A stretch of 64,000 bases of DNA from Paramecium tetraurelia (GCF_000165425.1 NW_001799066.1:640601-704600), one strand, 5' to 3'; shown: positions 1 through 13,940, counted from the first letter of the stretch. Translations and numbers: made by a program. The notes: generated from the sequence alone by a model not told the origin.

Positions 1-41
1 AAATTAAATAAAATCTTTTTTTATTTAAGCAAGCATAAATT

Positions 42-670
42 ATGGGAATTTCAAGAGATAGCAGACACAAAAGAAGACTTACAGGAGGTCGTATGCCAAT
101 CCATAAGAAGAAAAGAGCTTTTGAGAAAGGAAGATAAGCTGCAATGACTAAATTAGTATCAGGAGAAAAGAGAGTTAGAAGATTAAGAGTGAGAGGAGGA
201 AATTTCAAATTCAGAGCACTCCGTTTATCAGAAGGCAATTTCTCTTGGGGAAGCCAAGGTGTTGCTAAAAAAGCTAAAATTGTTGAGGTGGTTTATCATC
301 CATCCAATAATGAATTGGTCAGAACCAAAACTTTGACCAGAGGTGTCATTGTCTAAGTTGATGCTACTCCATTCAAATAATGGTATGCCAAGAAATACAA
401 CGTTGAATTGGGATCAAAGAAGAAGAAGGTAATTGATCATCATAATCATAGGAAACAACTGGAGAATAACCTAAGAAATTAAGTTCAAAGCAAGAGAAAA
501 GAGCTAAGGAAAATGTTATTGATCAATTCGTCTAAGAATAATTTGCCAATCAAAGATTGTTAGTCAGAATTACATCAAGACCAGGATAATCAGGAAGAGC
601 CGATGGCTATATCTTGGAAGGAAAGGAATTAGAATTTTACATTAAGAAAATCGAATAAAAGAAGAAGTGA
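42..670 (+). CDS. RPS8: 40S ribosomal protein eS8
   Basis: Structural protein of the small ribosomal subunit. The 201-residue product begins [12 protein letters not shown] and carries the family blocks [20 protein letters not shown] and [10 protein letters not shown], then [20 protein letters not shown] and a basic tail (KKIEQKKK). Length is close to the human protein (208). The start is fixed by the conserved N-terminus at base 42. One phase-0 intron, 429-451 (23 nt, GTA...TAG), restores the frame exactly. TAA is read as glutamine at several places (for example GRQAAM, where animals have GRPAAN), which sets the genetic code for the window. It is convergent with the kinase gene that ends at 768. 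No doubt about the identity. Confidence 0.97.
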
Positions 671-767
671 TTTCATCATCAATACATTAAATTGCATAAT
701 AATAGTACATCCTAGAAAATATATTGTATTTCATAAACACAATTTAAATTAAGATATTAAATTGATG

Positions 768-2374
<1,607 letters not shown>

Positions 2375-2502
2375 GGGTTCCAAAGAAAGTGTGATCCCCT
2401 AAAATACTGACAAACTCAAATCAGGAAGTGATAAGTAATAATCAAAGGGAACTTTTTTTTGTATTGTGCAAAATTAACAAATGGATTTGATCTCTAAAGT
2501 AT

Positions 2503-3589
2503 TCAGGAAATATTACCAGCTTGAATTTAGTCATCCTCAGTCTATCCATTTTATTGGGCATTGTTTTTTTCAATACTAGCTACTTATTCGATTAAATAAT
2601 TATATAGGTTGCACGTTGTTTAATTAGCAAAATCGAATAAGTAATAGTATCTATTAAAATAAGATGACTTAATACTTATGGTTTTTGTAGTATAAAATTA
2701 TTTAAAGTTTCTGCTTAGGATCATAATCTAATATTTCATCATTTTTGGTTTTTGTTATTTGTTTTGGCTAAGGGGTTTATTCAGTTTTAGAATGTCCTTA
2801 ATTCAAGGATTTTGATTCATTATCTGCTTTTTTTATAGGTTTTGATTAAATAATTTATGAAGGACCTTTGTGGCCTTTTTAATAAATCAAGATATCCTCT
2901 ATGGATTATCTGTGATTAGTGGATGTATCTGAAATAATAGATTGCTTATTTAATTTTTAATTGAAGTATTTTTGGTATTAGTTTTATATCATTTAAGCAT
3001 TTTTCAACTTTAATATATTAAGTATTTTACCATATCAAATAAGTATTAGTCCTTCTATTTCTATTTTTTTAATTATGGTTTGCTTTAGCCTGTAGGTGTT
3101 TAGTTGTGTGATGTTTTAGTTGTTAAAGGATGCTTAAAGAATTCCTTCTTCTGAATAATATTGATTGAATGATTACCTCTAAGGAGACTGTTGCTAATGA
3201 TAAATTCTTGCTTTTCAAAGTTGCCCTTTTGGAATTGCTACCCTCGTCAGTATGAACTCGTAATTCTGCTATCTATAGAATTATAATATTCATAATATTA
3301 CATTGGGTTGTGAAGTTTTGACTCTATCACTTTTTAATGTTTGCAGAAACACATTATCAATACTTTTGCTACCTTTTAATTTGGCTCTCATTGTATTAAC
3401 AGCTTAAGCTAAGGAATTTCGTTCCCTCTTAAAGTAATCAAGTAATTTTGCTTTTCCTTTTTCAACAGGCCTTTCTGTTTTTACTGTTCCAACACTCGGC
3501 TTGTTATTTTTCTTTTCTTGTCTTTGTGGGGACTCTTAAAAACTATTTCGACCAGCCATTTTTTGCATCTACTGACTAAGCTTCTTCAT
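2503..3589 (-). CDS. Hypothetical protein, basic, Q/K/S-rich
   Basis: A 327-residue product assembled from five exons with introns of 29, 26, 23 and 25 nt; together they give an exact open frame from ATG 3589 to TGA 2503. It is rich in Lys, Gln and Ser (for example FQESPQRQEKKNNKPS) and has a short helical stretch, YFKRERNSLAQAVNTMRAKL. No domain was recognised. Its end is odd: the last exon (NGQTEDDQIQAGNIS) runs into the region where the next gene on the same strand could start. If the last intron is not spliced, the gene would instead stop at 2570. I prefer the spliced form because the intron is canonical and the final exon reads as better protein. Function unknown. Confidence 0.65.
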
Positions 3590-3893
3590 TAACGATGTTA
3601 AATAATTTAGATAAAAAATTAAATGTTATATTGATTCCTAATTTTATTTTTATTCATTATCTTAAAATGTTGAGGGCATTGCTTTTCCTTCATCTTCTTA
3701 TTTATTTTTTGTGTTTTTAACATTTTTAAGCACAAAAAGATTTTATACTTATTATGACAAATAATGACGAATTCAGTATCTCAAGATACCCGTATAGAAG
3801 ATGGAATAGTTCTCACCATCTTAATGTGAAAATCGAGACACTAAGTAGAACATTATTATGACTTATTTTATCATAAATATTACATAAATAAAA
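3590..3893. promoter_or_regulatory. Divergent intergenic region
   Basis: About 300 bp of very AT-rich DNA between two divergently transcribed genes (ATG 3589 on minus, ATG 3894 on plus), so it must hold both promoters. An ATG at 3754 opens a short frame that hits TGA after 38 codons and does not connect to the downstream gene. No defined motif was seen. Confidence 0.4.
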
Positions 3894-6800
3894 ATGCAAT
3901 TTCATTATCACAAGTAAGAATACAATAGAACATTCAAAAAGAGCATTTAATAATATAAGGGATTATTCTTTAAGAATATCAATCCTAAATTGGATATCTA
4001 TAGAGACAAATCGGTTTCGTTTAGAAATGGGAGAGTGATTGGAAAAACTTGGATTTAGGACATTACGTGTTTTGATGAAGAGATTGAAGATTGTTCATTT
4101 TACAAAAGAGGATGTCAGATTGTTCTAAGAAATTCATTAGACATCATTAGAGTGGTATCAGAGAACTTCAATACTTTTAGAATTAGAAAAAATGTTTCTC
4201 ATAGAATTTAACTAAATGAAGAAAATTATATCAACTATCATGAAGGAACATTAAATGGTTAACCAAATAGATTGATTACTCAAAATTCATATTATATAGA
4301 AGAGATGTGTTGTACAATCAATCAGAATCAGCTAATACCATTAGGAATCAAAATTGAACCTTTAATTAAATACTCTAAAATAAGATGCATCAAATTGTCA
4401 GAGGAAACCTATTGTTTACAATAAATAAATAAGGAGAAATGTTTAAATATTTTGATCCACCAAAATAAACAGGTCCCATTCTACAATGATGTGCTTTATC
4501 TAGAAGGTTAACTATCCTACATTAATGGCTATTTCCTGCTATTAAATAATGAAAAGTTATAAATGATTAATTCACATGGCGTTGAATATGAAGAAGCATT
4601 GCATGGACAATGTTACTTGGATGGATCTGAAATATTTATATTAAGAGACATTTCAATAGATGAGCAACAAGTTAAAAACACCATAGATTTTACTATTAAA
4701 GTCACAGGAGTATTGCTTAAATTGTAGATCATAACCAAATCTTTAAAGTTGAAAATGATGTTAGAAGATAATTAAATACCACCTGAAGAGATACCTGATT
4801 ACTTAGTTAAAATTAATGATTAAAAGTTCATTAAGGAAACTGTGAAAAAATTATGGAAACAAAAAAGCATCAATAAAATTCAATTAATTGAAATCTTCAA
4901 TGTATTAGTTGGAATGAAAAAGTCAACTAAATTAAGAGGAAAATTAAATTTATTGTAATGTTATGAGACTGAAAACTTAGACAATCTATCCTTTATTAAT
5001 TGTATTTAATCTGAAACTTGCAATCTTGAGTAAATAATTAGATTGTTTTAGAATCACGTCATTTACAATTATATTCACTTCCTGAATTTAATAATAAAGC
5101 ATAAACCAAAATTTCTTGATGAAGTCTTACCAAATGGGGCTTTATTTCAAAATTTTGAACCCCTTGAACAAGGAAGTCTTTCTAAATAAAATAAGCTTAA
5201 TGATTTGAGCTTTCTTGGTGGTTCTAATGTTCCAAAAATTTAGACCAATTATTAAAAGATTGCAACATAATTCTTGATTCAATGTCATGGCATATATTAT
5301 CTACCTTTCCAATAGGAGGATTTTACATATTTCTTATATGATCTATTGGTTAAAGGCGGTTAGTCAAGATTAACACTTAAGCAATTTATGCAAGAGTAAG
5401 ATAAATTATATACTCTTTTCACATATAGTTCAAAAGTAGAATCCCTTTTTGGAGAATTAAATCAATATTATAAATAGCATAATTTAAATTGGTTCGATGA
5501 AATGCTGAATCAATTAAGAAAAACTCAATATCCAGTTTAGATTTTCTAATCTATTCTAGACTACTGTCCTAATCTAAGTACTAAAGAATACCTTATTCCA
5601 GTTAATCTGGCATTTGAAAGAATTCTGACTTTCACAACAGATAACCATCAATAATTTTAGTAATTGTTAGATTCTTTCATATTTATCAGGAATTCATTTG
5701 ATTAAGATGAATATGATTAATTATAAAATCTAATTTCCTAATTGCAATAATCAACAATTCTATCTTAAATTATTTTAAACTTTAATGTCACTTATTAATT
5801 AAGTACGATCATAAATAAGATAATGCTAAATTCAGATGAATGTTAGAAATGCATAGAGTAATTACTTGAAAATTATCATGTAAATAGAGTCAAATAAATG
5901 TAATTTAAAATTACAGATAAAACCTTCAATTTATAAAACTAAAATGAATTGAAATAATGTTTTTCATATGGATTTAAGAATTATATAAAAGACGACAAAA
6001 AAATAGAAATATCCTTATTTAGAAAGAATCTTGAATTTGGTAAATACAGAGATGCTAAGCTTCTTTGTCAATCCTTTAATTTAAGCACCAATTAATTTGA
6101 TGAGGCAATATCAGATTCTATGTTTAGATATCTATAGCTTCAAAAGAAAATTGATTATATTGAAGATGAAAGGAAGAAGTTTTTAGAAATTGCAAACGAA
6201 GTGCAAAAAATTAAAAAAGAGAAACTTGTCAAAACAAAGAAAACCATGAGTCTATATAAATTCATTATTGAATCAAAAGAGGTGGGAAATTATAAAGACT
6301 TAGATTAATTTAAATGCAATTAGATTTTATTTCAAATTTATCGACGAACATAAAATTTAGATTTACCATACATAAGATTAAAAAAGAAATTAGCAAAAGC
6401 TAACGATTTAACTATATATGATCGAGAGTTTTGTAAATTTATGATAGAGTTAGCACAAAAGAATTTTACTATTAAACCACAAAAGGCCTAATTTATATTA
6501 GAAGATCTTTCTAAAAATGGAGATGAATTAATTTAATCTGAAGTATCAATAATTCTATTATAATTCTCAAAAGATGAAAACTAGAAAAGAGAACAGTACT
6601 GGAAGGTCTTAAAATAGTCGTCATCTGTAGATACAATTTAAACTTTATTAAAGTTTTAGCAAAAACAAACTAAATAAATCTAACTCATTCCTTAAAAAAT
6701 TGAAATACTTTGCAAGGAATTAATAGAAGTATCATTAGAAAATTCAATCAGCCTAGCAAAATTTGAATAAGAATATAAAAAATTTTATACTGAGAATATA

Positions 6801-7751
6801 ACTGATGTCGTATTTCTGGATGCTCTATTAAAAGATCCCCAAGAGGCTTTCTTTTTGCTGTAAATAAAACAATCCTAAAACAGTAAGTTGTTGATTCAGA
6901 AATTAGTTTAAAGCCAATTATTGAATTCAGAAAAAATATTAATTTATTATATTCAAACATTTGTAAAGCCACTTAATGTAATCAATCTGTTATAGGGAGA
7001 TGATTAGGAACTTGAAGAATTAGCTTAAGCTCTTGTCATTAGTTAACATAAACAAATTTTTGATAAAAAATGCATCTTCAATAAAAATGAAAGACTAATC
7101 TAAATTATGGAAAGATTAGACACTTTAGAGTTGGATAATATTATTCCCGAATTCAAATATTTTAAGGATTTAAACTTTTAAGAATTAAAGATTCAAAATT
7201 TTCTAAAGAGAATACAATAAGTTGATCTGAAAGAATATTATTAAAATAATGAATAAGGTTTGAAAAGTTATGTCAAAAATTAAATTAAACTCATCCCTGA
7301 AATAATTAATATCAAAATAGATTTACGATATCATTTTATTATTTATGAAGACATTTATGGATTCACTCCTATAGAGAAATAACTTATTCGATCTTTCATC
7401 AAGCAGTGTGTAATTAATAATAAACCATTTATATATTATGATAAGATATATAAATAAATCATATCTAAGGAATTCGATTTTGAGTAAGTGAAAGACGATT
7501 TTTATGAAATAATTGAATGCGAATGTATTTTCATAATGATTGAAATAGCAAAATATTATTTTTAAAAATAGAAAGAAGTCATCTAACTTTATTGTAAAAA
7601 GTTATTATCAAGAAATTAAATTAATGATGAAGTCACATTTTGGCTCAAGCAAGACCCTCAAGATTAAGTAAGGAATATTTTATTTGACACTTTAAAATAG
7701 TAGAGCACATCTTTATAACTAAATAATGAACTGAGATCATTGATTGTTTGA
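3894..7751 (+). CDS. Large hypothetical protein, 1,285 residues
   Basis: A single uninterrupted frame from ATG 3894 to TGA 7749-7751 with dozens of TAA/TAG glutamine codons and no TGA, which is strong evidence of selection. The product starts MQFHYHKQEYNRTFKK. It is rich in Lys, Leu, Ile, Asn and Gln, without a signal peptide or clear membrane segment. A helical, charged stretch lies near the middle (around residue 760: QLQKKIDYIEDERKKFLEI). Sparse Trp and Gly and many long helices suggest a soluble scaffold or solenoid-type protein, but I recognise no family. The start was chosen because the frame upstream of 3894 has no other ATG. Confidence 0.75.
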
Positions 7752-8134
7752 ACAATTAATAATTTATTTTATTATTAATATTTATAATTAGGCTGTTTAT
7801 CGTTAATATATTTGCCATTTTTATTCATAATATTTATACAATTATATTTTAGACCTGTTCTTTTATATACATGAAGAAATTGATTTTTAATTGACTAAAT
7901 AAAGTTTAATAAACAAATTAAGTTTGTAATTTAAATTTACATTCAGAAAAGAACAAAGAATCTATATTTTTTATTCATTAAAATCTAATTTTACAGTTGG
8001 AAAAATACCAAGTCAAGAATTTGTCATTAGTTTTTGATCAAAAAATTAACAATTAACAAATGAATAAATCTCATAATTGTTAATATTTTTTGATTATTTG
8101 ATAAAATTTAATTGATAAAAAATATTTATTTTCT
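7752..8134. other. Intergenic, AT-rich
   Basis: About 380 bp between two same-strand genes. Nothing protein-like or structured was seen in it. It should contain the polyadenylation region of the upstream gene and the promoter of the downstream one. Confidence 0.5.
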
Positions 8135-10003
8135 ATGGATAACTAATAATTGATCGAAGAACCTTAGATTATCAACTATGAATATTAAAATCCAGAAAGA
8201 TCATAAGAAGGATTTAGAAGTTTAAAACCTTTAAATGAGTAAGATGAAATTTAATAAATCAATAAGTCTCAATTAAAGAATTTAAATTCATCTTCTATTT
8301 AAGGTTTTTCTAAATAATAGAGCGGAATAGGCCAAGAGAATCAAGATGATGACTTAAATTTCATTTAAAAAGAAAAATAAGGAAAAAATAGTATTGAAAC
8401 CCTGTAAGGTGAATAATAATAAATCCCACTTTAATAATTTAATTAAAAAGAAGAGAACTTAATTGAAAATGAATCAAAGGTTCCTGAAGTTTAAATACAC
8501 CAAAAGAAAATACAGAAAACAGATGATAAAGAACTCAAAAATTATTCTCAATTTAATAATAATTCCAAAACAAAGGATGTTAAACAAGTGACAATTAATC
8601 TCTCAATCGAATAGAATTCTAAACATAATTCAGATTTGAAAAATGAATAATAATAAAACATTAAAAAAAATTTTTAGAAATAAATATAATAATACAAGAG
8701 AGATGAGAAATAATGTAATTAGATGATAGAATCTAATTTAAATCAAATCTTTTTATTTTATACTAATTAATTTTAAACTCATAATAAACAAACAAAAGAT
8801 TAAATTTTATAAAAATAAGTTTTAAATTTACAATAATTTATGAATTTTTGCAAAGATTTTCAAATACTAGATTTATAAGTGACTAATGAATTTATTTAAT
8901 AATATGCTGGTCACAAAGTCTAAAAACCTTTGTATAAAATAAAATATAAGAACAGAGTCGGAGGTACTTACGTAATTTCAAAGTATATCCTAGAGGAAAT
9001 TTTTTAGAAATGTTCAAATATTCATTAATTAAGTTTTTAAGAGTTTTTATACTCTTTGATAAAAATAGCAGATATTACATTTCCAGTTTCTAACTCATTG
9101 CAAGCATTTTATTTGTATTTAGGCTTTCATGATCCAGAAATCTATTCCAAAAAGTTAATAAATCCTTAAGATATGAATTAAACTAGAATGCAAGTTTAAA
9201 CCACTCCTAATATTAAATAAGAACTTAAAATCACCCGTTCAGTAGAAAAATAAACAAAATCTCAAAACCATAGAATTGATTATTTATAACCGATTTCTAA
9301 GTTGAATTAGATTTAACTTCTGCAAAAAAACACTAAAATATACTCAAATAGAAATTAGGGATAAATTGTTAAATACGATTATAGAGATGACATTTGTGAT
9401 TTTGACCCTAGAAAATTACTTTTGGAAGGCGATCTAATAGACTAAGAGGATGAATTTTATTTAAGAGATTATTAGATAAATAACCAAGGAGGAGTTAAAA
9501 AATAAGAACTTATCAATTAATATTAGGAAAGAATCAAATATTACTAGTATCCATATTAAAACTAATAATCTAAAAGTAAGCAAGGTTAAACAGAATAAAT
9601 ATATATATAATAAAATCAATAAGATTTATAACAAAATTTGAGGCTTCAACAAAACACTATGTCTATAAAAACTATTTTAGAAAAGCAAGATGCTTATCTG
9701 GTCAATTCTAAAATAAATTAAACGACAAAATAATTGTAAAAGTAAAAATTTTAATAAATTCATCCTAATTCATTTGAACTTAGGAATAATTATAATATTG
9801 TAAAATAACTTCCAGCCTTAAATTTATCTTATGCTTACCCAAATATAAGTTCATCGATTGAGAGAGATTAGTTAAATACATCCTAAAATCACTAGTAAAT
9901 CAAAGAGAACACAAAAAGATTGGAAACAACGAATGAAAAAAGGGAATTGAAAGGAATCTTAAAAAATTAGTACTATTCAATTAGAAAGATTTTTAGAAAA
10001 TGA
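8135..10003 (+). CDS. Hypothetical Q/N-rich protein
   Basis: An intronless frame of 622 residues. The N-terminal third is low-complexity Q/N/E (SQEGFRSLKPLNEQDEIQQI and similar). The middle has a folded-looking segment, GGTYVISKYILEEIF followed by HQLSFQEFLYSLIKIADITF and LYLGFHDPEIYSKK. This may be an EF-hand-like or helical pair resembling those in axonemal and cytoskeletal proteins, but I cannot name a family. The rest is again Q-rich with basic patches. The first TGA is at 10001-10003. Protein-like sequence continues beyond it in another frame (FLENEFHFINTQSLMF), so the true C-terminus may be longer if a base is missing near 9990. Confidence 0.65.
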
Positions 10004-10367
10004 GTTTCATTTTATTAATACTTAATCTCTCATGTTTATTTCTTCAATATAAAATCTAAACTTTGTTATCTGTATATATTAAATTACAATATATTATCAA
10101 TTAGCATTTAGAGAAGCTAAAAAATTAAAGAAATCAAGTTAATCATAGAATTCGTATTGAAATTAATTATAAAGTTGTTAGTAGTATAATTAGATCACTG
10201 AAAATGAACAGATAATTATTCTTAATCAAGCTAGAAGTCCTGAAATAGGAGAGACACGAATAGATTCAAAAAGGTAATAGACCTTTATGAAGATCTAATA
10301 TTAGAACCAATAAATGTGGATGTAAATTAATATAAAAAAATTATACGTTTTTGAATATAATAATATA
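10004..10367 (+). other. Unresolved stretch, possible continuation of upstream gene
   Basis: Between the TGA at 10001 and the next ATG at 10368 are protein-like fragments in a shifted frame: SFREAKKLKKSSQSQNS, then QITENEQIIILNQARSPEIG. An in-frame TGA separates them, and a possible 33-nt intron precedes them. Either the upstream gene continues with unrecognised splicing or lesions, or these are remnants. No stop occurs in the last fragment before the next gene. Confidence 0.35.
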
Positions 10368-12387
10368 ATGAAATTCATTGCACTAGCGATGTTAGTGATG
10401 TTAGCAACATCACAAGAATTCGTAGAATTTTACTCTGCTTTTTCAAATGCAGACGTAGGTTAATTGGAGGGTTGGACAATACAAGGATAATTGGCAAAAG
10501 CTTAAGCTGATAATTTTTTTACTTGTTCAGATGCCACTGTCTTTGGAGGACCTAAGACATTTGGTAAAGGTGCAATAGTTACCAAACAATTTTAATTGCC
10601 TCCACATTTTTAGATTAAAATATAAGTTGAAGTCTGGAAGTATAATAATTCATTAATTTTAGATTCGATGCATGGGACACTTAGAGATAGTTCTTTTATT
10701 TGGACAATTACCTTTGGGAAACTATGTGGACTGGAAGTGATGGAACAAAGAGATGTGCAACTCCAGCAGGTGGTAATGTGAATTCATTCTCAGTTGATTA
10801 AACAATAACTCATAATCATGCAGCATTATTTATTGCATTTGCATCTTCAGCTGATAAAACTGCCGATAAAGTATAATTAATACTAATCTTTAGATGTCTT
10901 GGGGTTTTAGAAAATTAAAATTATCCTATTTGCCATGTCCAGCTGAATGTGGTACATGTCTTGGCCCAGACGCTATTGTTTGTTAAATGTGGGTGCCAGT
11001 ATCGTCAAGTTGGATAAAGAATATTGATGCTGATGGATGGAGTGCAAAAGGATCTTCAACTGTTATTAAATCAAGTACTTGTGCTGGAATTCCAATCATT
11101 GGTGGTCCAGGTAATTTCGGTAATAACGTTTCAATTTAAAAAATCTTTGATAAGCTTGTCCCACATTATAGAATTAAGGTGATAGCATAATTTTGGAAGA
11201 TTGATAATTGGGATAATGATAATGCAGTTTTGTCTATTGATAATCAAGAAAAGTGGAAATAGAATGTAGCTTAAGTAGAAGATAAGGAATATTTCATTTG
11301 TGATAAGATCAGTCCAGGAGGTGTTGATGGAACAGAAAAGATTATTAATGTTAACTTTGAAACTCCTCATAATTATGGTGCTGCCCTTGTAAAATGGACA
11401 TCCACAATCAAGAAGTCATCAAAATAAGCCTCTTGGGGTATTAGATAATTCCAACTGTATGTTGCATAATGTTCAAGCAATTGTGCAACTTGTACTGGAC
11501 CAAGTGTTGAAGATTGTACAGCTTGCGTTTCTCCTTATGTATTATTGGACCCAGAAGATGGAAATGGATCTGGTTGTGTATTGAAAGGAGATTGGGTTGA
11601 ATTCACATCAGAATTCTAAGGAGCAGGTTGGACAGCTAATGCAGATTGGAAAGTTGCTGATGGTAAAAATGGACCAGATTTTACAACACAATGTGGAGAA
11701 TTCAAATTCTTTGGTGGTTTTGATAAGACTGGAAAAGATGCTAAAATCACTAGAAAATTCAATTTACCTGCTCATAAAAGAATTAGAATTGCATTTGAAG
11801 CTTGGAAGATTGATAATTGGAATGGAGAAGATTATTTTGTTAAAGTTGATGGATTAAATGTTTGGTAAAGAACATTTGGATTTGGAGATCCTGGACTTGC
11901 TGATATTTGTGGTGGAGATGGATTTGAAAATTATGCTATTGTTGATTTTGTTATTGGACATGAAACACCCACTTTGGATTTACTTATATCAACCACTATT
12001 GGAAAAAACAATGATAATGCTTCATTTGCACTTAAAGGATTTAAACTCTATTATGAAAAACCAGATGCCTGTGCCACTCTTTATACAGAATGCAATTATA
12101 CAGGTAACCATTGTATTCTATTAATTACTTAGGAAAATCATTTAACATGTGTGAAGATTTACCTAATTTCTAATTAGCTAAATATCCAAAGCAAAATCAA
12201 ATCAATTTAAGTCCCAGCAGGAGCCAAAGTCATTCTCTTTTGATGAAATGGATTATAATGGTATCTAATAGTTGTATAAATAGGAAAAACAATCGAATAC
12301 ACTGAAAATCAAAAGTGCATTGAAGAATATCAATACAAATTCCTTTAAACAAACTCTTAAAGTTATGTCTTAACAGCCAACAATTGA
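10368..12387 (+). CDS. Secreted modular protein with C-terminal beta/gamma-crystallin domain (granule-tip type)
   Basis: Signal peptide MKFIALAMLVMLATSQ. Three similar modules of about 170 residues follow, each with GW near the start, a Cys, an F-GG motif, a K-F-LP-H block and a VWK-D-WD motif, separated by short Cys clusters (CPAECGTC, CSSNCATC). The last about 90 residues form a beta/gamma-crystallin Greek-key domain (FNMCEDLPNFQLAKYP, SIQVPAGAKVILFDEMDYNG, KTIEYTENQKC). Tetrahymena Grt1p and Igr1p, which decorate secretory-granule tips, have the same kind of C-terminal domain, so a dense-core-granule or surface role is inferred. Introns of 23, 23, 29 and 23 nt were placed. The crystallin domain needs two one-base corrections (A4 at 12193-12196, T4 at 12238-12241) to be in one frame. 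Confidence 0.7.
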
Positions 12388-12406
12388 TATAATAAATAGC
12401 ATATAA

Positions 12407-13366
12407 TCATAAAAATCCAACCTTTTTTTTGGTGTTTTTGCTCCGATCTTACTTTGGTTCGTTTTTATCATTTTCTAATATTTGTTATCCCTTTCCGTCA
12501 AACATGTCAGATAATGTATTTTCATAACTTTACCAAATATTTTCTTCTAAATAATTTAAATCTTTAATTTACTTTTCTTCATATTTGAAGAGACATTTTC
12601 ATTCTTATTTTATTGCTGTTGCGGTTGTCTTTTTTTCATTTGTTATAATGATTTATTCACTTTATTAATTGCATAATATTAGATGAAATAATTTGCCATA
12701 GGAGTAAAGTTTATTTAACATATCTTCTCATGGTCAATTTGATCATCTAAAATGTATACACTCAAGTCTTCATCCTTGTCTCTTACTTTATATTAGGCTC
12801 TTTCTTTTTCATTCAATCTCTTTATGTAATCCTATTCTAACTATGAAAACGCAGATTTATAATTGTTGCATCTATTTTCTAAGGAATGGATGGTCAACAA
12901 CAAAGGATTAATAATGTCATTTATAAGAATTTTGTTATGATATTGGTCATCTACGATTTTGCAATCGAACACCCATGTTAGAGTGTAGATCTTGATTACA
13001 TTACTATAGCCATAATACAAAGAAGAGTCATTCAACTTGAAGGAGTATTCTGCTTGAGGGTCAAATTTGAGGGCCAACTCTAATAAATCCAACACTCCTT
13101 AGAAATTCGTTGTTTATATTGATTTATTGTAAAGTTCTTTATCCTTTTAAATGCGGTCTTTATTGAGCTTGCAAATCCATGATTATCTGAGATTTGTTAT
13201 GACTATATCTTATTTATAAATAGTACAAATTAAGCACTTATCTATATTGATTCCAGCTCGTATTATATAAGGTGTGTTTCTACATCCTGTCCACAAGGGT
13301 TAAACTGGAATTAGTAATTGAGTGAATACCTTTCAAGAAATTGACATCCTCCTCTTCGACATTCAT
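12407..13366 (-). CDS. XLF: XLF/Cernunnos-like non-homologous end-joining factor
   Basis: A 302-residue product, close to human XLF (299). The N-terminal half follows the XLF head fold: strands KCLICTIYKQDIVITNLRQSW (compare human ...LLVSDLQQVW), then ALKFDPQAEYSFKLNDSS, then LTWVFDCKIVDDQYHNKILI with INPL (human FYWNFHC... and LIRPL). Next comes a coiled-coil stalk (SQLEQDYIKRLNEKERAQYK). The tail is disordered and Gln-rich and ends KNTKKKVGFL, a basic cluster followed by Gly-Phe-Leu, matching the Ku-binding motif at the end of vertebrate XLF (KKPRGLFS). Introns of 25 and 26 nt give an exact frame; without the second, the tail motif is lost. XLF supports XRCC4-ligase IV joining of DNA ends in the nucleus. 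Ends 19 bp from the convergent crystallin gene. Confidence 0.8.
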
Positions 13367-13643
13367 TTTTTTTTAAATTAATTAATTTATGAATACTCAT
13401 AATTATAAAGAAATAAGTTATATCTATCATTTTTAAATCCTCATTCAAATGTTCTTTGCTTATAGATTAGGACTGATTAAGCATCCCTGAGATTAATATT
13501 GATAAATGTAACATAAGGATCTTGCTGATGTATATTTCTAAATGATAATAATTATTGGTTGATTTATAATTCAATATAATATCTTTCTTAAGATTTTTCT
13601 AACAATTTAATTATGAGCAATCATATAATTAATATTTAATCAA

Positions 13644-13940
13644 ATGGGATGTTCCTTAAAAAAAGAAAAACAAATCTCAACTATTAATATTAACGAGCAA
13701 AAAACTTATTATTTTGTGATAATGAATGGAGAAAAAGAACTCAAAAAGTTTAAAAAGGCAAGCAGATTCCCAAATTCAATACCAATTTTGGGCTCAATAG
13801 GTATTATTTAACATTCAGTAAAACTAGATTATAGTACGATAATATAGAGAAGAAATAAACTCTTTCAAACTAAAATTGATCGAAATGCATTGGAAATGCA
13901 GAATATTGAGATTTTAGCCTAGTAACAACAAAAAAAATGA
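13644..13940 (+). CDS. Small N-myristoylated hypothetical protein (MGCSLKKEK)
   Basis: Starts MGCSLKKEKQ: Gly2 fits N-myristoylation and Cys3 palmitoylation, so the product should sit on the cytosolic face of a membrane. The frame to TGA 13938-13940 gives 98 residues, or 89 if the canonical-looking 27-nt segment 13800-13826 is spliced. The terminal AQQQQKK is followed by a run of eight A, and in the next frame protein-like sequence continues to TGA 14221 (LKDHRDNLYYINDQLLYYHI, then QFLYYRGQKIVINLIQ). With seven A in the run the gene would be about 190 residues. I cannot tell whether this is an assembly error or a real C-terminus. No family recognised. Confidence 0.6.

Noticed and set aside
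3754-3870. ATG opening a short plus-strand frame before the large orphan
   Set aside because: It ends at a TGA after 38 codons and no intron connects it to the frame starting at 3894.
11131-11370. Hydrophobic minus-strand frame
   Set aside because: It is the antisense shadow of the crystallin-domain protein exons.
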